Shown: positions 45,745 through 61,266, counted from the stretch's first letter. The stretch: DNA of 64,000 bases from Nocardioides sp. Root682 (GCF_001427795.1 NZ_LMHJ01000002.1:434001-498000); one strand, 5' to 3'. The notes: generated by a model from the letters alone, not told the origin. Numbers and translations: made by a program.

Positions 45745-46227
45745 TCAGTGCTTGAGGGCCGGGTCCCAGCGGTTGGCGATCAGCTTGAAGCTCGGGGTGT
45801 CGTCGAGCGAGGTCATCGCCTCGTAGATGCGCTCGTAGCGGGTCGAGGCGATCCGCCAGGCGCCGTCGGCATCCTTGCGGTAGGTGTCGACGTAGTAGCC
45901 GGCGCCGCGGATCTGCACCTTGAAGTCCGGGACGATCACGGTGTCCTCGAAGGCCCACGAGCCGGTGGCGGTGTCGCCGTCGACGTCGATCTCGGGGTGG
46001 TTGGCGATGTGGACCGTCACGACGCTCGGGCCGAGGTTCTCCGTCATGAAGGCGACGACGTCGGCGCGGTTGTCGTAGTGCAACGGCTTGTCCATCGCCT
46101 GGGTGCCGTACTGGGCGACGACGTCCTCGGCGAGGCAGTCGGCGAACTCGTCCCACAGCTTCAGGTCGAGGGTGCGGAAGTAGCGGTGCTTGAGGCGCTT
46201 GATCTGCTCAACGGCGGCGAGGTCCAT
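45745..46227 (-). CDS. SnoaL/NTF2-like protein (steroid isomerase-type fold)
   Basis: This 160-residue protein has the cone-shaped NTF2-like fold pattern: N-terminal helix with IKRLKHRYFRTLD, FADCLAEDV, TVHIANHPEIDVDGDTATGSWAFED and YVDTYRKDADGAWRIASTRYER. Members catalyse isomerisation, dehydration or epoxide opening of small lipid-like substrates, or are inactive binding proteins. ATG 46227 follows a TAGGCT box at a 7-nt distance, so it is probably leaderless. That -10 box overlaps a KstR-type palindrome (46238-46253), which suggests control by a TetR-family repressor and a role in steroid or lipid breakdown. The exact substrate is unknown. Confidence 0.8.
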   Translation of the reverse strand: MDLAAVEQIKRLKHRYFRTLDLKLWDEFADCLAEDVVAQYGTQAMDKPLHYDNRADVVAFMTENLGPSVVTVHIANHPEIDVDGDTATGSWAFEDTVIVPDFKVQIRGAGYYVDTYRKDADGAWRIASTRYERIYEAMTSLDDTPSFKLIANRWDPALKH

Positions 46228-46234
46228 GCCGTGC

Positions 46235-46240
46235 AGCCTA
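46235..46240 (-). promoter_or_regulatory. Leaderless -10 box of the SnoaL-like gene
   Basis: On the minus strand TAGGCT is followed by 7 nt and the ATG at 46227. Its upstream end shares 3 bases with the palindromic operator. Confidence 0.55.
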
Positions 46241-46253
46241 GAACGTGTTCTAG
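46238..46253. promoter_or_regulatory. KstR-type palindromic operator
   Basis: CTAGAACGTGTTCTAG has perfect 7-bp arms around a 2-bp centre. The inner 14 bases fit the published KstR (TetR-family cholesterol-catabolism repressor) consensus TNNAACNNGTTNNA exactly. It overlaps the -10 box of the SnoaL-like gene, a position suited to repression. Confidence 0.7.
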
Positions 46254-46356
46254 TTTCTGTCGATCGGGGTCGCCTACGGGGCCTCGGGACGGTTGCTGCG
46301 CAACCTCCTCGACCACCGGGTGTCCCGGTTCGTGCCGAGGCAGGCGGGACAGGTAA

Positions 46357-47971
<1,615 letters not shown>

Positions 47972-47975
<4 letters not shown>

Positions 47976-49258
47976 GCTCGATCCTGATCAAGGGCGCTGC
48001 CCTTCCCGACGGTACGACGACCGATGTCCTCGTCGCGGACGGCGTGATCCAGGAGCTGGGCTCCACGACCGCCGCGGCCGAGCAGACCATCGACGCCGCT
48101 GGCCTGGTCCTGCTGCCCGGCTTCGTCGACCTGCACACGCACCTGCGCGAACCCGGTCGTGAGGACGCGGAGACGGTCCTGACCGGATCGCGCGCCGCTG
48201 CCGTCGGTGGCTTCACCGCCGTGCTGGCCATGGCGAACACCAACCCCGTGACCGACACCGCCGAAGCGGCGGAGCGGGTCCTCGACCTCGGCCGCACGGC
48301 TGGCCTGGTCGACGTCCAGCCGGTCGGTGCCGTGACGAAGGGCTTGGGTGGCGAGGAGCTCGCCGAGCTCGGCCTGATGGCGCGGTCGCGGGCGAAGGTC
48401 CGGGTGTTCTCCGACGACGGCAAGTGCGTGGCCGACCCGCGGGTGATGCGTCGCGCGCTGGAGTACGTCAAGGCATTCGGTGGCGTCATCAGCCAGCACA
48501 GCCAGGACCCGTCGCTCGCCGGCTCCACCGCGTGCTGCCACGAGGGCGAGCTGTCCGGCCGCCTCGGCCTGCCGGGCTGGCCCGGCGTCGCCGAGGAGGT
48601 CATCGTCGCCCGCGACGTGATGCTCGCCCGCCACACCGGCAGCCGCGTGCACGTCGCGCACGTCTCGACGGCCGGCAGCGTGGAGGTGATCCGCTGGGCC
48701 AAGGCGCAGGGGATCGACGTCACTGCCGAGGTCACGCCGCACCACCTGCTGCTGACCACGGACCTGCTCGGCACCTACGACCCGACGTTCAAGGTCAACC
48801 CGCCGCTGCGCCCCAACGAGGACGTCGAGGCGCTGCGCGCGGCGCTGGCCGACGGGACGATCGACGCCGTCGCGACCGACCACGCCCCGCACGCCCGCCA
48901 CGACAAGGAGCACGCCTTCGTCGACGCGGCGTTCGGCATGCTCGGCCTGGAGACCGCGCTGTCGGTCGTCAGCACCGTCATGGTCGAAGGTGGCCTGCTC
49001 GACTGGGCCGGCGTCGCCCGCGTGATGAGCGCCAATCCCGCCCGGATCGCTGGTCTGGAAGGCCACGGTCGACCGATCGCGGTCGGCGAGCCGGCCAACC
49101 TGACCCTGGTCGACCCGGCAGCGCAGGTCGTCGTCGACCGCGCCGCCAGCGTCTCGCTGAGCCGCAACAACCCCTGGCACGACCGCAAGCTGACCGGTCG
49201 GGTGATTGCCACGCTGCTGCGCGGTACCCCGACGGTTCTGGAAGGAGCACTCCTGTGA
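47972..49258 (+). CDS. pyrC: Dihydroorotase
   Basis: PyrC closes the dihydroorotate ring. The zinc motif [10 protein letters not shown], a later His in [18 protein letters not shown] and the catalytic-Asp region [13 protein letters not shown] are visible. At 428 residues it is a class I dihydroorotase. The start overlaps pyrB (ATGA) and the stop overlaps carA (GTGA). Confidence 0.95.
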
Positions 49259-50393
49259 CCACCCCCGCCCTGCTCGTCCTCGAGGACGGCCGCACCTTCC
49301 ATGGGGAGGCGTACGGCGCCGAGGGCGAGACCTTCGGCGAAGCGGTCTTCAACACCGGCATGACCGGCTACCAGGAGACGCTGACCGACCCGTCGTACCA
49401 CCGCCAGGTCGTCGTGATGACCGCCCCGCACATCGGCAACACGGGCATGAACGACGAGGACCCGGAGTCCCAGCGGATCTGGGTCGCCGGGTACGTCGTC
49501 CGTGACCCCGCCCGCATGCCCAGCAACTTCCGCTCGCAGCGCTCGCTCGATGACGACCTGCGCGCGCAGGGTGTCGTCGGCATCTCGGGCATCGACACCC
49601 GCGCGTTGACCCGTCACCTGCGCGAGCGCGGCGCGATGCGGGTCGGCATCTCCACCGTCGAGACCGATCCCGCAGTGCTACTGGAGAAGGTCAAGACCTC
49701 GGCCGCGATGAGCGGAGCGAACCTGTCCGAAGCCGTTTCCACGAGCGAGCCGTACGTGGTGGAGGCGATCGGCGAGAAGCGGTTCACCGTCGCCGCCCTC
49801 GACCTCGGCATCAAGGACATGACGCCGCAGCGGATGAGCGAGCGCGGCATCGAGGTGCACGTCCTGCCCGCGACGTCCACGCTCGATGACGTGCTGGCAA
49901 CGAACCCCGACGGGCTCTTCTACTCCAACGGGCCGGGCGACCCGGCCGCGACGACCGGCCAGGTCGAGCTGCTCAAGGAGGCGCTGGGACGCGACCTGCC
50001 GTACTTCGGGATCTGCTTCGGCAACCAGCTCTTCGGCCGCGCGCTCGGGTTCGACACCTACAAGCTGAAGTACGGCCACCGCGGCATCAACCAGCCGGTG
50101 ATGGACCTGACCACGCGCAAGGTGGAGGTCACCGCCCACAACCACGGCTTCGCGGTCGACGCCCCGCGCGACACCGCCACGGAGACGCCGTACGGCAGCG
50201 CGACGGTGAGCCACGTCTGCCTCAACGACGACGTGGTCGAGGGCCTGGAGCTCCGGGTTTCGACAGGCTCAACCACCGAAACAGGCAGGCTCAAGGCGTT
50301 CTCCGTCCAGTACCACCCCGAGGCCGCCGCCGGTCCGCACGACGCGGCGTACCTCTTCGACCGATTCGTACAGCTGCTGGAGGGCAACGCCTG

Positions 50394-50394
<1 letters not shown>
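49255..50394 (+). CDS. carA: Carbamoyl-phosphate synthase small (glutaminase) subunit
   Basis: CarA hydrolyses glutamine for carbamoyl phosphate synthesis. The N-terminal domain ([28 protein letters not shown] in part), the amidotransferase nucleophile in [10 protein letters not shown] and the [12 protein letters not shown]is-Glu pair are intact. GTG 49255 gives 379 residues. Before the QYHPE block the frame runs through a short repeat element (50255-50282) encoding [10 protein letters not shown] in a surface loop. It overlaps pyrC and carB. Confidence 0.95.
50255..50282. repeat. Short REP-like element inside carA
   Basis: The sequence GGGTTTCGACAGGCTCAACC, then ACCGAAAC, has GTTTCG / CGAAAC arms. 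It resembles the ends of the alaS and carB-pyrD elements (GGTTTCGA..GGCT..CAACC) without their middle part. It adds about 10 residues to CarA in frame. Confidence 0.6.
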
Positions 50395-53715
<3,321 letters not shown>

Positions 53716-53720
<5 letters not shown>

Positions 53721-53752
53721 TTGAGGTGCGAGCGGAGCGAGCCTCGAAATCC
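53716..53752. repeat. REP-like element at the carB-pyrD junction
   Basis: This 37-bp sequence (GGTGATTGAGGTGCGAGCGG to GCCTCGAAATCC) is the reverse-complement match of the alaS element. It fills the space between the carB stop codon and the conserved pyrD start and encodes in frame the residues that a longer PyrD would have. Confidence 0.7.
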
Positions 53753-54811
53753 GTGTACGACCGCGTCTTCGAGAAGTGCCTGGTCAGGATGGACGCCGAG
53801 AAGGCGCACCACCGGACCTACGACGCGCTGAAGGCCGGGGGAGTCGTCCTGGGCAGGGCGCCGATCCCGGGCCGCGCGCCGGTCGAGGCCATGGGCCTGA
53901 CCTTCCCCAACCGGCTCGGGCTCGCCGCCGGCTTCGACAAGACCGGTGAGGTCTTCGACCAGGTGGCGGCCTTCGGCTTCGGGCACGTGGAGATCGGCAC
54001 CGTCACCGCGATCGCACAACCGGGGAACCCGCAGCCGCGGCTGTTCCGGTTGCCGGAGGACCGCGCGATCGTCAACCGGATGGGCTTCAACAACGACGGA
54101 GCCGGCACCGTCGCCGCCCGGCTCGCCAAGCGCGGCCTGGGCAAGCCCAGCCGCGGCCGCACCAAGCGGGGACTCGTCCTCGGCGTCAACATCGGCAAGT
54201 CGAAGGTCGTCCCTGACGACGACCAGGCCGCGGTCGAGGCCGACTACGAGACGTCGACGCGCTTGCTGTCGCCGTACGCCGACTACCTCGTGGTGAACGT
54301 CAGCTCACCCAACACGCCCGGCCTGCGCAACCTGCAGGCCGTCGAGAAGCTCGCTCCGCTGCTCGCGCACGTGCGTCGTACGGCGGACGAGGCGACCGAC
54401 GCGGTCAGTCGTGACCGGGTGCCGCTGCTCGTGAAGATCGCTCCCGACCTCGATGACGACGACGTCCTCGCCGTCGCGGACATGGCGCTGGACCTCGGCC
54501 TGTCCGGGATCATCGCCACCAACACCACCATCAGTCGCGCCGGCCTGGCCACCCCGGTGGAGACCGTGGAGGCCGCCGGTGCCGGTGGACTCTCCGGAGC
54601 GCCGCTGCGCGAGCGCTCGACCGAGGTCGTGCGCCTGCTGCGCGGCCGCGTCGGGCCCGACCTCACCCTCATCGGCGTCGGTGGGATCAGCACGCCCGCA
54701 GATGCCCGCGAGCGGATTGCTGCCGGTGCCGACCTGGTCCAGGTCTACAGCGGCCTGATCTACGGTGGCCCGATGTGGCCGCGCCGGGTCCTGAAGGGCC
54801 TGTCGGACTGA
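53753..54811 (+). CDS. pyrD: Quinone-dependent dihydroorotate dehydrogenase
   Basis: This class 2 enzyme oxidises dihydroorotate with FMN and passes electrons to the quinone pool at the membrane. [53 protein letters not shown] and [14 protein letters not shown] are the family motifs. GTG 53753 (352 residues) gives the usual YDRVFEK start. GTG 53717, which overlaps the carB stop, would add 12 residues encoded by the repeat element and is an alternative start. Downstream it converges on the M48 gene. Confidence 0.93.
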   Translation: MYDRVFEKCLVRMDAEKAHHRTYDALKAGGVVLGRAPIPGRAPVEAMGLTFPNRLGLAAGFDKTGEVFDQVAAFGFGHVEIGTVTAIAQPGNPQPRLFRLPEDRAIVNRMGFNNDGAGTVAARLAKRGLGKPSRGRTKRGLVLGVNIGKSKVVPDDDQAAVEADYETSTRLLSPYADYLVVNVSSPNTPGLRNLQAVEKLAPLLAHVRRTADEATDAVSRDRVPLLVKIAPDLDDDDVLAVADMALDLGLSGIIATNTTISRAGLATPVETVEAAGAGGLSGAPLRERSTEVVRLLRGRVGPDLTLIGVGGISTPADARERIAAGADLVQVYSGLIYGGPMWPRRVLKGLSD

Positions 54812-54818
54812 GCCTCCG

Positions 54819-55946
54819 TCATTGGACGTGACGGTAGGAGTCCCCGAGCCGTTTGAAGGCCCGGTCCAGTGCCGGCGCCAATTCCCGGTCGATGCGTCGG
54901 CTCTGGGCAGCCTCGAGGACGATGCTTGCCGTGAACGGGTCGACCGATTCGACCAGACGCAGCCGATCGACAGTCGGTGGGTGTGAGTTGTCGACGCTGC
55001 GTCGGTCGTCGGCTGCCGCACGACGGGCGGCAGCACGTTGGCTCGCGTCGTACGCGGCGACCCGGGCGATGATCGCGTCGCCCAGATGTGGTCGGGTCGA
55101 ATCGACCGCGGCGCGGTTCGCAATGACGTCGATGCCCTCGGCCAGAAGACTGATCTCGTGGTCTGCGATCGCGGCGGTGGTGCCTGCAGCCATCGCCGCG
55201 GCGAGGTCCGCGTAGAGCTCTTGACGGCGGGACGCGGTGGAATTGACGGAGCCGAGGAGCCGCAGGTAGCCGAGGACGGCCCAGCGTGGAGGAGCCATGA
55301 GGGCACGCACGAGGACCGGGGTGTCGTTCTCGAAGACCTCGGTGCCGTCGGGGTCCAGCAGGTCGACCCATCGGAGAAGGGTCTGGCGAGCACTGGCGAC
55401 GTACCGCGAGCTCATCAGGTCACCGTGCGCCAGGTGCCCGATCTCGTGGCCGAGGAGTGCCACTCGTTCCTGGGGGCCGAGGGCCACCCACAGAGGAGCG
55501 CCGAGAACGAGCTGCCGTCCCCGGAGCCCGCGGGGGGCCACATAGGCGTTGAACTCGCTGTCGATCCGGATCTCGGTGGGTGGCCGCGTCCCCAGGAGCT
55601 GTGCCACCTGGGCGACCAGGGTCGTGATCCCGGGAGCACGCTCCGGGTCGACGAGGACGCTGTCCGGGTCCGCCGCAAAGAGGATGTGCGGTCGGGTCAG
55701 CCACGCGACCCCCAGGATGACGGCAGCCATCAGCCACTGCCACCATCCGTCACCGCGAACCAGGAGAACGGTGCCGCCGACGGCCAGCGCGAGACTGACG
55801 AGGTGAACCGGGGTGACCAGGGCAAAGGCCAGTGCGCGGGCGAAACCGGTGCTCTTGCCCGTGCTCACGCGATCGACCAGACGCATGTCGAGAGCCTCGG
55901 CCACTCGGGCGTCGAGCCGCTGGGGGAATGTCGATGCCGTCTGCAC
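54819..55946 (-). CDS. M48-family membrane metalloprotease
   Basis: This protein of about 375 residues has two N-terminal membrane helices (about 34-56 and 64-81), a catalytic HEIGHLAHGD with the zinc-binding His pair and a likely third ligand in ELYADLAAAMAAG, which is the M48 (HtpX/Ste24-like) pattern. The C-terminal third is polar and without a recognised domain. GTG 55946 is chosen because a TATCAT box (minus strand, 55958-55953) is exactly 6 nt before it; GTG 55949 and in-frame ATG codons downstream are alternatives. It lies in opposite orientation between pyrD and pyrF. Confidence 0.78.
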   Translation of the reverse strand: MQTASTFPQRLDARVAEALDMRLVDRVSTGKSTGFARALAFALVTPVHLVSLALAVGGTVLLVRGDGWWQWLMAAVILGVAWLTRPHILFAADPDSVLVDPERAPGITTLVAQVAQLLGTRPPTEIRIDSEFNAYVAPRGLRGRQLVLGAPLWVALGPQERVALLGHEIGHLAHGDLMSSRYVASARQTLLRWVDLLDPDGTEVFENDTPVLVRALMAPPRWAVLGYLRLLGSVNSTASRRQELYADLAAAMAAGTTAAIADHEISLLAEGIDVIANRAAVDSTRPHLGDAIIARVAAYDASQRAAARRAAADDRRSVDNSHPPTVDRLRLVESVDPFTASIVLEAAQSRRIDRELAPALDRAFKRLGDSYRHVQ

Positions 55947-55952
55947 CACCGG

Positions 55953-55958
55953 ATGATA
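55953..55958 (-). promoter_or_regulatory. Leaderless -10 box of the M48 gene
   Basis: TATCAT on the minus strand, 6 nt before GTG 55946. It is divergent from the pyrF promoter 47 bp away. Confidence 0.5.
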
Positions 55959-56004
55959 GGCGTGCGAGCAGCGACCTGCTCCCGAAACGGACGCCTGCCT
56001 CATC

Positions 56005-56010
56005 TACGGT
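56005..56010 (+). promoter_or_regulatory. Leaderless -10 box of pyrF
   Basis: TACGGT followed by 7 nt and the pyrF ATG at 56018. Since no ribosome site is visible, pyrF is probably translated from a leaderless mRNA and outside the reach of PyrR. Confidence 0.5.
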
Positions 56011-56017
56011 TGTCTCC

Positions 56018-56851
56018 ATGACCTTCGGTGCCCGCCTGACCGCTGCCATGGCCGAGCGTGGCCAGTTCTGTGTCGGTATCGACCCCCACAGTGCGCTCCT
56101 GCACGACTGGGGGTACGACGACGACGTCTCCGGGCTCGAGCGGTTCGCCCTCGGTGCGGTGGAGGCCGTGGCGCCGTACTGCAGCGTGGTGAAGCCGCAG
56201 TCGGCCTTCTACGAGCGCTTCGGCAGCAAGGGCATCGCGGTGCTCGAACGTGTCATCGCAGAGTCCCGTGCCGCTGGAGCGCTGGTACTGCTCGACGTGA
56301 AGCGGGGCGACATCGGTTCGACCTCCCAGGCCTACGCCGACGCGTACCTCGACCCGTCCTCCCCGCTCGCGAGCGACGCGATCACGATCAGCCCGTACCT
56401 CGGCTTCGGGTCGCTGCTGCCGTTCGTCGACACCGCGCGCCGGTTCGACGCCGGACTGTTCGTCCTCGCGGCGACCTCCAACAAGGAGGGCCCCGAGATC
56501 CAGGAGGCCGTCACGAGCGAGGAGTTCGGTGGCCGCACGGTCGCGGCGGCCATGCTCGACCACCTGCGTGAGCTGAACGCCCATGCCGCTCCGCTCGGCT
56601 CCTTCGGCGCAGTGGTCGGTGCCACCATCGACGGCTCGGGGCTCGACTTCGCGCTGAACGGCCCGATCCTCGCTCCCGGGTACGGCGAGCAGGGGGGCAC
56701 CAGCGCCGACATCCTGCGGATCTTCGGGGCCAGTGCCGCCCACGTCCTGGCCTCGTCGTCACGGGGCGTGCTGCGTCTGGGCCCGGACCCGATCGCCATG
56801 CGTGACGCCGTACAGCGTGGCAACGACGAGCTGCGGAGCCTGCTCGGGTGA
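56018..56851 (+). CDS. pyrF: Orotidine 5'-phosphate decarboxylase, type 2
   Basis: PyrF removes CO2 from OMP to give UMP. The protein of 277 residues has VGIDPHSALL, LLDVKRGDIGSTSQAY with the catalytic Lys-Asp pair and APGYGEQGG, the type 2 pattern common in actinobacteria. It is cut off from the pyr operon by the opposing M48 gene and has its own promoter. The stop overlaps the next gene by GTGA. Confidence 0.93.
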   Translation: MTFGARLTAAMAERGQFCVGIDPHSALLHDWGYDDDVSGLERFALGAVEAVAPYCSVVKPQSAFYERFGSKGIAVLERVIAESRAAGALVLLDVKRGDIGSTSQAYADAYLDPSSPLASDAITISPYLGFGSLLPFVDTARRFDAGLFVLAATSNKEGPEIQEAVTSEEFGGRTVAAAMLDHLRELNAHAAPLGSFGAVVGATIDGSGLDFALNGPILAPGYGEQGGTSADILRIFGASAAHVLASSSRGVLRLGPDPIAMRDAVQRGNDELRSLLG

Positions 56852-57315
56852 GCACGCGACGCCTCGTGGCGCTCGTGATCGTCGTGGTCCTCGTGCTGGG
56901 CGCCGGAGCCTGGCTGCTGCAGTCCTCGGACGACGACGACCCGTTCGCGGCGTACTGCTCCGAGGTCGAGGACCGACGCGGCGAGCTCGGGGCCGCGCTG
57001 GCGGCGGGGGAGCGACTCGGGCTGATCCGGGCGCTGCCGACGTTCGAGCTGCTGGCCGAGAAGGCACCGGAGGACCTCCGCGACGAGTGGACGATCGTGA
57101 TCGATCGGGTCACCGAGGTGCGTGACGCCTTCGCGGACGCGAAGGTGGACCCCGCGACCTACGATCCCGAGAAGCCGCCGAGGGACCTGCCGAAGGCTGA
57201 TCGCGACGCGATCGAGGCGGCGGCGGTCCGCCTCGGGTCGCAGGAGACGAAGCTGGCGTTCGCGGGTGTCAGCCAGCAGGCACGTGATGTCTGCAAGACG
57301 CCGTTGAGCCTGTGA
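56848..57315 (+). CDS. Small membrane-anchored or exported protein, unknown function
   Basis: This 155-residue protein has a short basic start, a hydrophobic helix (about 6-24) and a helical, charged extracytoplasmic part with two Cys. The family was not recognised; similar small proteins often follow pyrF in this group of bacteria. The GTG overlaps the pyrF stop by 4 nt, so it is co-translated. The gap to mihF (57316-57426) contains TAGATT at 57362, a possible -10 box for mihF. Confidence 0.6.
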   Translation: MSTRRLVALVIVVVLVLGAGAWLLQSSDDDDPFAAYCSEVEDRRGELGAALAAGERLGLIRALPTFELLAEKAPEDLRDEWTIVIDRVTEVRDAFADAKVDPATYDPEKPPRDLPKADRDAIEAAAVRLGSQETKLAFAGVSQQARDVCKTPLSL

Positions 57316-57426
57316 GCAGCCGTACCGCGGCGCCGCATTGCCCCGGCCGAACGTGAATGGCTAGATTGACCGCGGCGGCCCGATCCGCCCGATGACCGCT
57401 CTGTTGAAGACCGAAGGATCCCTTTC

Positions 57427-57747
57427 GTGGCCTTGCCTCCCCTGACACCCGAACAGCGCCAGGCTGCCCTCGCGAAGGCGGCGGCCGCGAGGCGCGAACG
57501 GGCCGAGGTGAAGAACCGCTTGAAGAACTCCGGTGGTTCGATCAGCGAGGTGCTGGCCCAGGGTCAGGTCAACGACGTCGTCGGCAAGATGAAGGTCATC
57601 GACCTGCTCCAGGCGGTTCCCGGCCTCGGCAAGGTGCGCGCCCGGCAGGTCATGGAGCGCCTCGGCATCGCCGAGTCGCGGCGGGTCCGCGGTCTCGGTA
57701 CGAAGCAGATCGCCGCACTGGAGCGCGAGTTCGCCCCCGGTGAGTAG
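57427..57747 (+). CDS. mihF: Actinobacterial integration host factor (mIHF)
   Basis: This 106-residue nucleoid protein is the actinobacterial mIHF, unrelated to the proteobacterial IHF. It has the basic N-terminal helix ([23 protein letters not shown] in part) and the helix-turn-helix part with [31 protein letters not shown] (in part). It bends DNA, with roles in phage integration and gene control. GTG 57427 has AAGGA about 10 nt upstream. It overlaps gmk by 8 nt. Confidence 0.95.
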   Translation: MALPPLTPEQRQAALAKAAAARRERAEVKNRLKNSGGSISEVLAQGQVNDVVGKMKVIDLLQAVPGLGKVRARQVMERLGIAESRRVRGLGTKQIAALEREFAPGE

Positions 57748-58306
57748 TCGACTCTTCGTCCTTGCCGGACCCACCGCGGTCGGCAAGGGCACGGTCGCCG
57801 CTGCCATGCGCGACCAGCACCCCGAGGTCTTCCTGTCGGTGTCCGCGACGACGCGCACTCCCCGTCCCGGTGAGATCGACGGCGTCCACTACCACTTCGT
57901 CGACGACGCGACCTTCGACGCGATGGTCGCCGACGGCCAGCTGCTCGAGTGGGCGGTGGTCCATGGCGTGAACCGCTACGGCACCCCCCGCGGCCCCGTC
58001 GAAGAGGCTCTGGCGGCGAATCGCCCGGCGATGCTGGAGATCGATCTCCAGGGCGCACGCCAGGTCCGTCAGACGATGCCCGAGGCCGTTTTCGTGTTCC
58101 TGAAGCCGCCGTCGTGGGACGAGCTGGTCCGCCGTCTGGTGGGTCGCGGGACCGAGGGCGAGGAGGAGCGCGAGCGCCGGCTGGCCACTGCACGGCTCGA
58201 GCTGGCCGCCGAAGCGGAGTTCGACGTCACCATCGTGAACGTGGAAGTTAACGCTGCGGTCCAGGACTTGGTAGCCTTAATGGTTGATTCCACCCACGAA
58301 CTGTGA
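57740..58306 (+). CDS. gmk: Guanylate kinase
   Basis: Gmk phosphorylates GMP to GDP. The P-loop [10 protein letters not shown], the GMP-binding [20 protein letters not shown] and [17 protein letters not shown] are clear. It is 188 residues. GTG 57740 overlaps the mihF end; the pair is conserved in actinobacteria. Confidence 0.95.
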   Translation: MSSRLFVLAGPTAVGKGTVAAAMRDQHPEVFLSVSATTRTPRPGEIDGVHYHFVDDATFDAMVADGQLLEWAVVHGVNRYGTPRGPVEEALAANRPAMLEIDLQGARQVRQTMPEAVFVFLKPPSWDELVRRLVGRGTEGEEERERRLATARLELAAEAEFDVTIVNVEVNAAVQDLVALMVDSTHEL

Positions 58307-58317
58307 GGCTCTAACAC

Positions 58318-58632
58318 GTGTCTGCCCCGAACATCGCCGCCGAGGGTGTCACCAACCCCCCGATCGACGACCTGCTGTCCAAGACCGACAGCAAGTACAA
58401 GCTGGTTCTCTACAGTGCCAAGCGCGCCCGGCAGATCAACGCCTACTACTCGCAGCTCGGCGAAGGCCTGCTGGAGTACGTCGGCCCGCTCGTGGAGACC
58501 CACGTCCAGGAGAAGCCGCTCTCGATCGCGCTGCGCGAGATCAGCCAGGACCTGCTGACCTGCGAGGACATCGACCCGGCCGAGATCGCTGCCGCCGAGG
58601 CCGCTGCGGCCGCGCCGGCTGCTGCTGAGTGA
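58318..58632 (+). CDS. rpoZ: RNA polymerase omega subunit
   Basis: Omega helps fold and hold the beta' subunit. This 104-residue protein has [31 protein letters not shown] (in part) and the C-terminal acidic/Ala-rich tail of the actinobacterial form. GTG 58318 starts 11 nt after gmk. Confidence 0.93.
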   Translation: MSAPNIAAEGVTNPPIDDLLSKTDSKYKLVLYSAKRARQINAYYSQLGEGLLEYVGPLVETHVQEKPLSIALREISQDLLTCEDIDPAEIAAAEAAAAAPAAAE

Positions 58633-58645
58633 ACTGACTCCAGCC

Positions 58646-59884
58646 ATGCCCCGCGTCGTGCTCGGTGTGTCCGGCGGCATCGCGGCCTACAAGGCCTGCG
58701 AGCTGCTTCGCCGGTTCACCGAGTCCGGACATGACGTGACGGTGGTTCCGACCGCTGCGGCGCTGGAGTTCGTCGGCGCGCCCACGTGGGCTGCGCTGTC
58801 GGGCAAGCCGGTGTCCGCCGACGTGTGGTCAGCGGTCCACGAGGTGCCTCATGTGCGCCTCGGGCAGACCGCTGACCTCGTCGTGGTTGCTCCGGCAACC
58901 GCAGACCTGCTCGCCAAGGCGGCGCACGGCCTCGCCGACGACCTGCTCACGAACACCCTGCTCACTGCACGGTGCCCGGTCGTGCTGGCCCCGGCCATGC
59001 ACACCGAGATGTGGGAGCACCCGGCCACCGCCGCGAATGTCGCCACTCTGCGCGCACGCGGCGTGATCGTGATCGAACCCGCCGAGGGCCGCCTGACCGG
59101 TGCCGACACCGGCAAGGGCCGGCTTCCCGAGCCCTCCGAGATCTTCGAGATCGCCCGCGACGTCCTCGCGCGCGTCGCGACGGGTGCCTCGGCCGGCGGC
59201 CAGTCGCTGAGCGACCTCTCCGGGTGCAATGTCGTCGTCTCCGCCGGTGGCACCCGCGAACGCCTGGACCCGGTGCGCTTCCTCGGCAACCGCTCCTCGG
59301 GTCTCCAGGGCTACGCCCTGGCTCGCGCGGCGGCAGCCCGGGGCGCGGAGGTCACTCTGATCGCCGCGAACGTGACCCTGCCCGACCCGGCCGGCGTGAA
59401 GGTCGTCCGGGTCGAGTCGACCGCTGAGCTGCGCGACGCCGTACTCACGGCCAGCGCCAGCGCTGACGCCGTGGTGATGGCGGCCGCGCCCGCCGACTTC
59501 CGTCCGCTGAGCCAGTCGGACGTGAAGATCAAGAAGGCCGACGACGGATCGGCGCCGTCGATCACGCTGCAACAGAATCCCGACATCCTCAAGGAGATCT
59601 CGACGCACCGGGTCCGCCCGGAGTCCGTGATCGTCGGATTCGCCGCAGAGACGGGCGATGCCACCGGCAGCGTGCTGGACCTGGCGCGCGCCAAGCTGGT
59701 GCGCAAGGGCTGTGACCTGCTCGTCGTCAACGACGTGAGCGGTGGCGCAGTTTTCGGGAGCGCCGACAACGAAGCGGTGATCCTGGGCTCGGACGGCACG
59801 GCCGTCGAGGTTCCGCGCGGATCGAAGTCAGCCCTCGCACACCTGATCTGGGACAACGTCGTCTCCCGTCTTCCCCAGCGATAG
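58646..59884 (+). CDS. coaBC: Bifunctional phosphopantothenoylcysteine decarboxylase / synthetase CoaBC
   Basis: CoaBC carries out two steps of coenzyme A synthesis. The N-terminal flavoprotein decarboxylase half has VSGGIAAYKACELLR and the APAMHTEMW motif. The C-terminal CTP-dependent synthetase half has SAGGTRERLDPVRFLGNRSSG and the VNDVSGGAVFGSADNE region. Length is 412 residues. It follows rpoZ by 13 nt, as in many actinobacteria. Confidence 0.95.
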   Translation: MPRVVLGVSGGIAAYKACELLRRFTESGHDVTVVPTAAALEFVGAPTWAALSGKPVSADVWSAVHEVPHVRLGQTADLVVVAPATADLLAKAAHGLADDLLTNTLLTARCPVVLAPAMHTEMWEHPATAANVATLRARGVIVIEPAEGRLTGADTGKGRLPEPSEIFEIARDVLARVATGASAGGQSLSDLSGCNVVVSAGGTRERLDPVRFLGNRSSGLQGYALARAAAARGAEVTLIAANVTLPDPAGVKVVRVESTAELRDAVLTASASADAVVMAAAPADFRPLSQSDVKIKKADDGSAPSITLQQNPDILKEISTHRVRPESVIVGFAAETGDATGSVLDLARAKLVRKGCDLLVVNDVSGGAVFGSADNEAVILGSDGTAVEVPRGSKSALAHLIWDNVVSRLPQR

Positions 59885-60012
59885 TGAGACGACCGGCCAT
59901 GACCCCGGCCGGTCCGTATCGTTGGATCGACGACAACTTCTGTCACAACGTCATAGCCGAGCGGGTTCGGGGGATCCCGTACTCGGTCTGAGAACCAGGA
60001 GCTTCCACCAAC

Positions 60013-61212
<1,200 letters not shown>

Positions 61213-61228
61213 TCCCACCTGCTTCATC

Positions 61229-61266
61229 CGACGCCCGTCCGTCCCTCCGGGGACGGGCGGGCGTCG
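61229..61266 (+). terminator. Strong terminator after metK
   Basis: A 17-bp stem (61229-61245 with 61250-61266, one G-U pair) closed by a UCCG tetraloop starts 17 bp after the metK stop, and is followed by a short TTT run at 61271-61273. It is the clearest intrinsic terminator of the window. Confidence 0.8.

Noticed and set aside
49980..50040. CarA motif GICFGNQ without the His of GICLGHQ as a lost residue
   Set aside because: The Cys nucleophile and the later His-Glu pair are present, and this variant is, as far as I recall, usual for actinobacterial CarA.
59885..60012. SAM riboswitch before metK
   Set aside because: I found no conserved SAM-I or SAM-II pairing pattern in this 128-bp gap.
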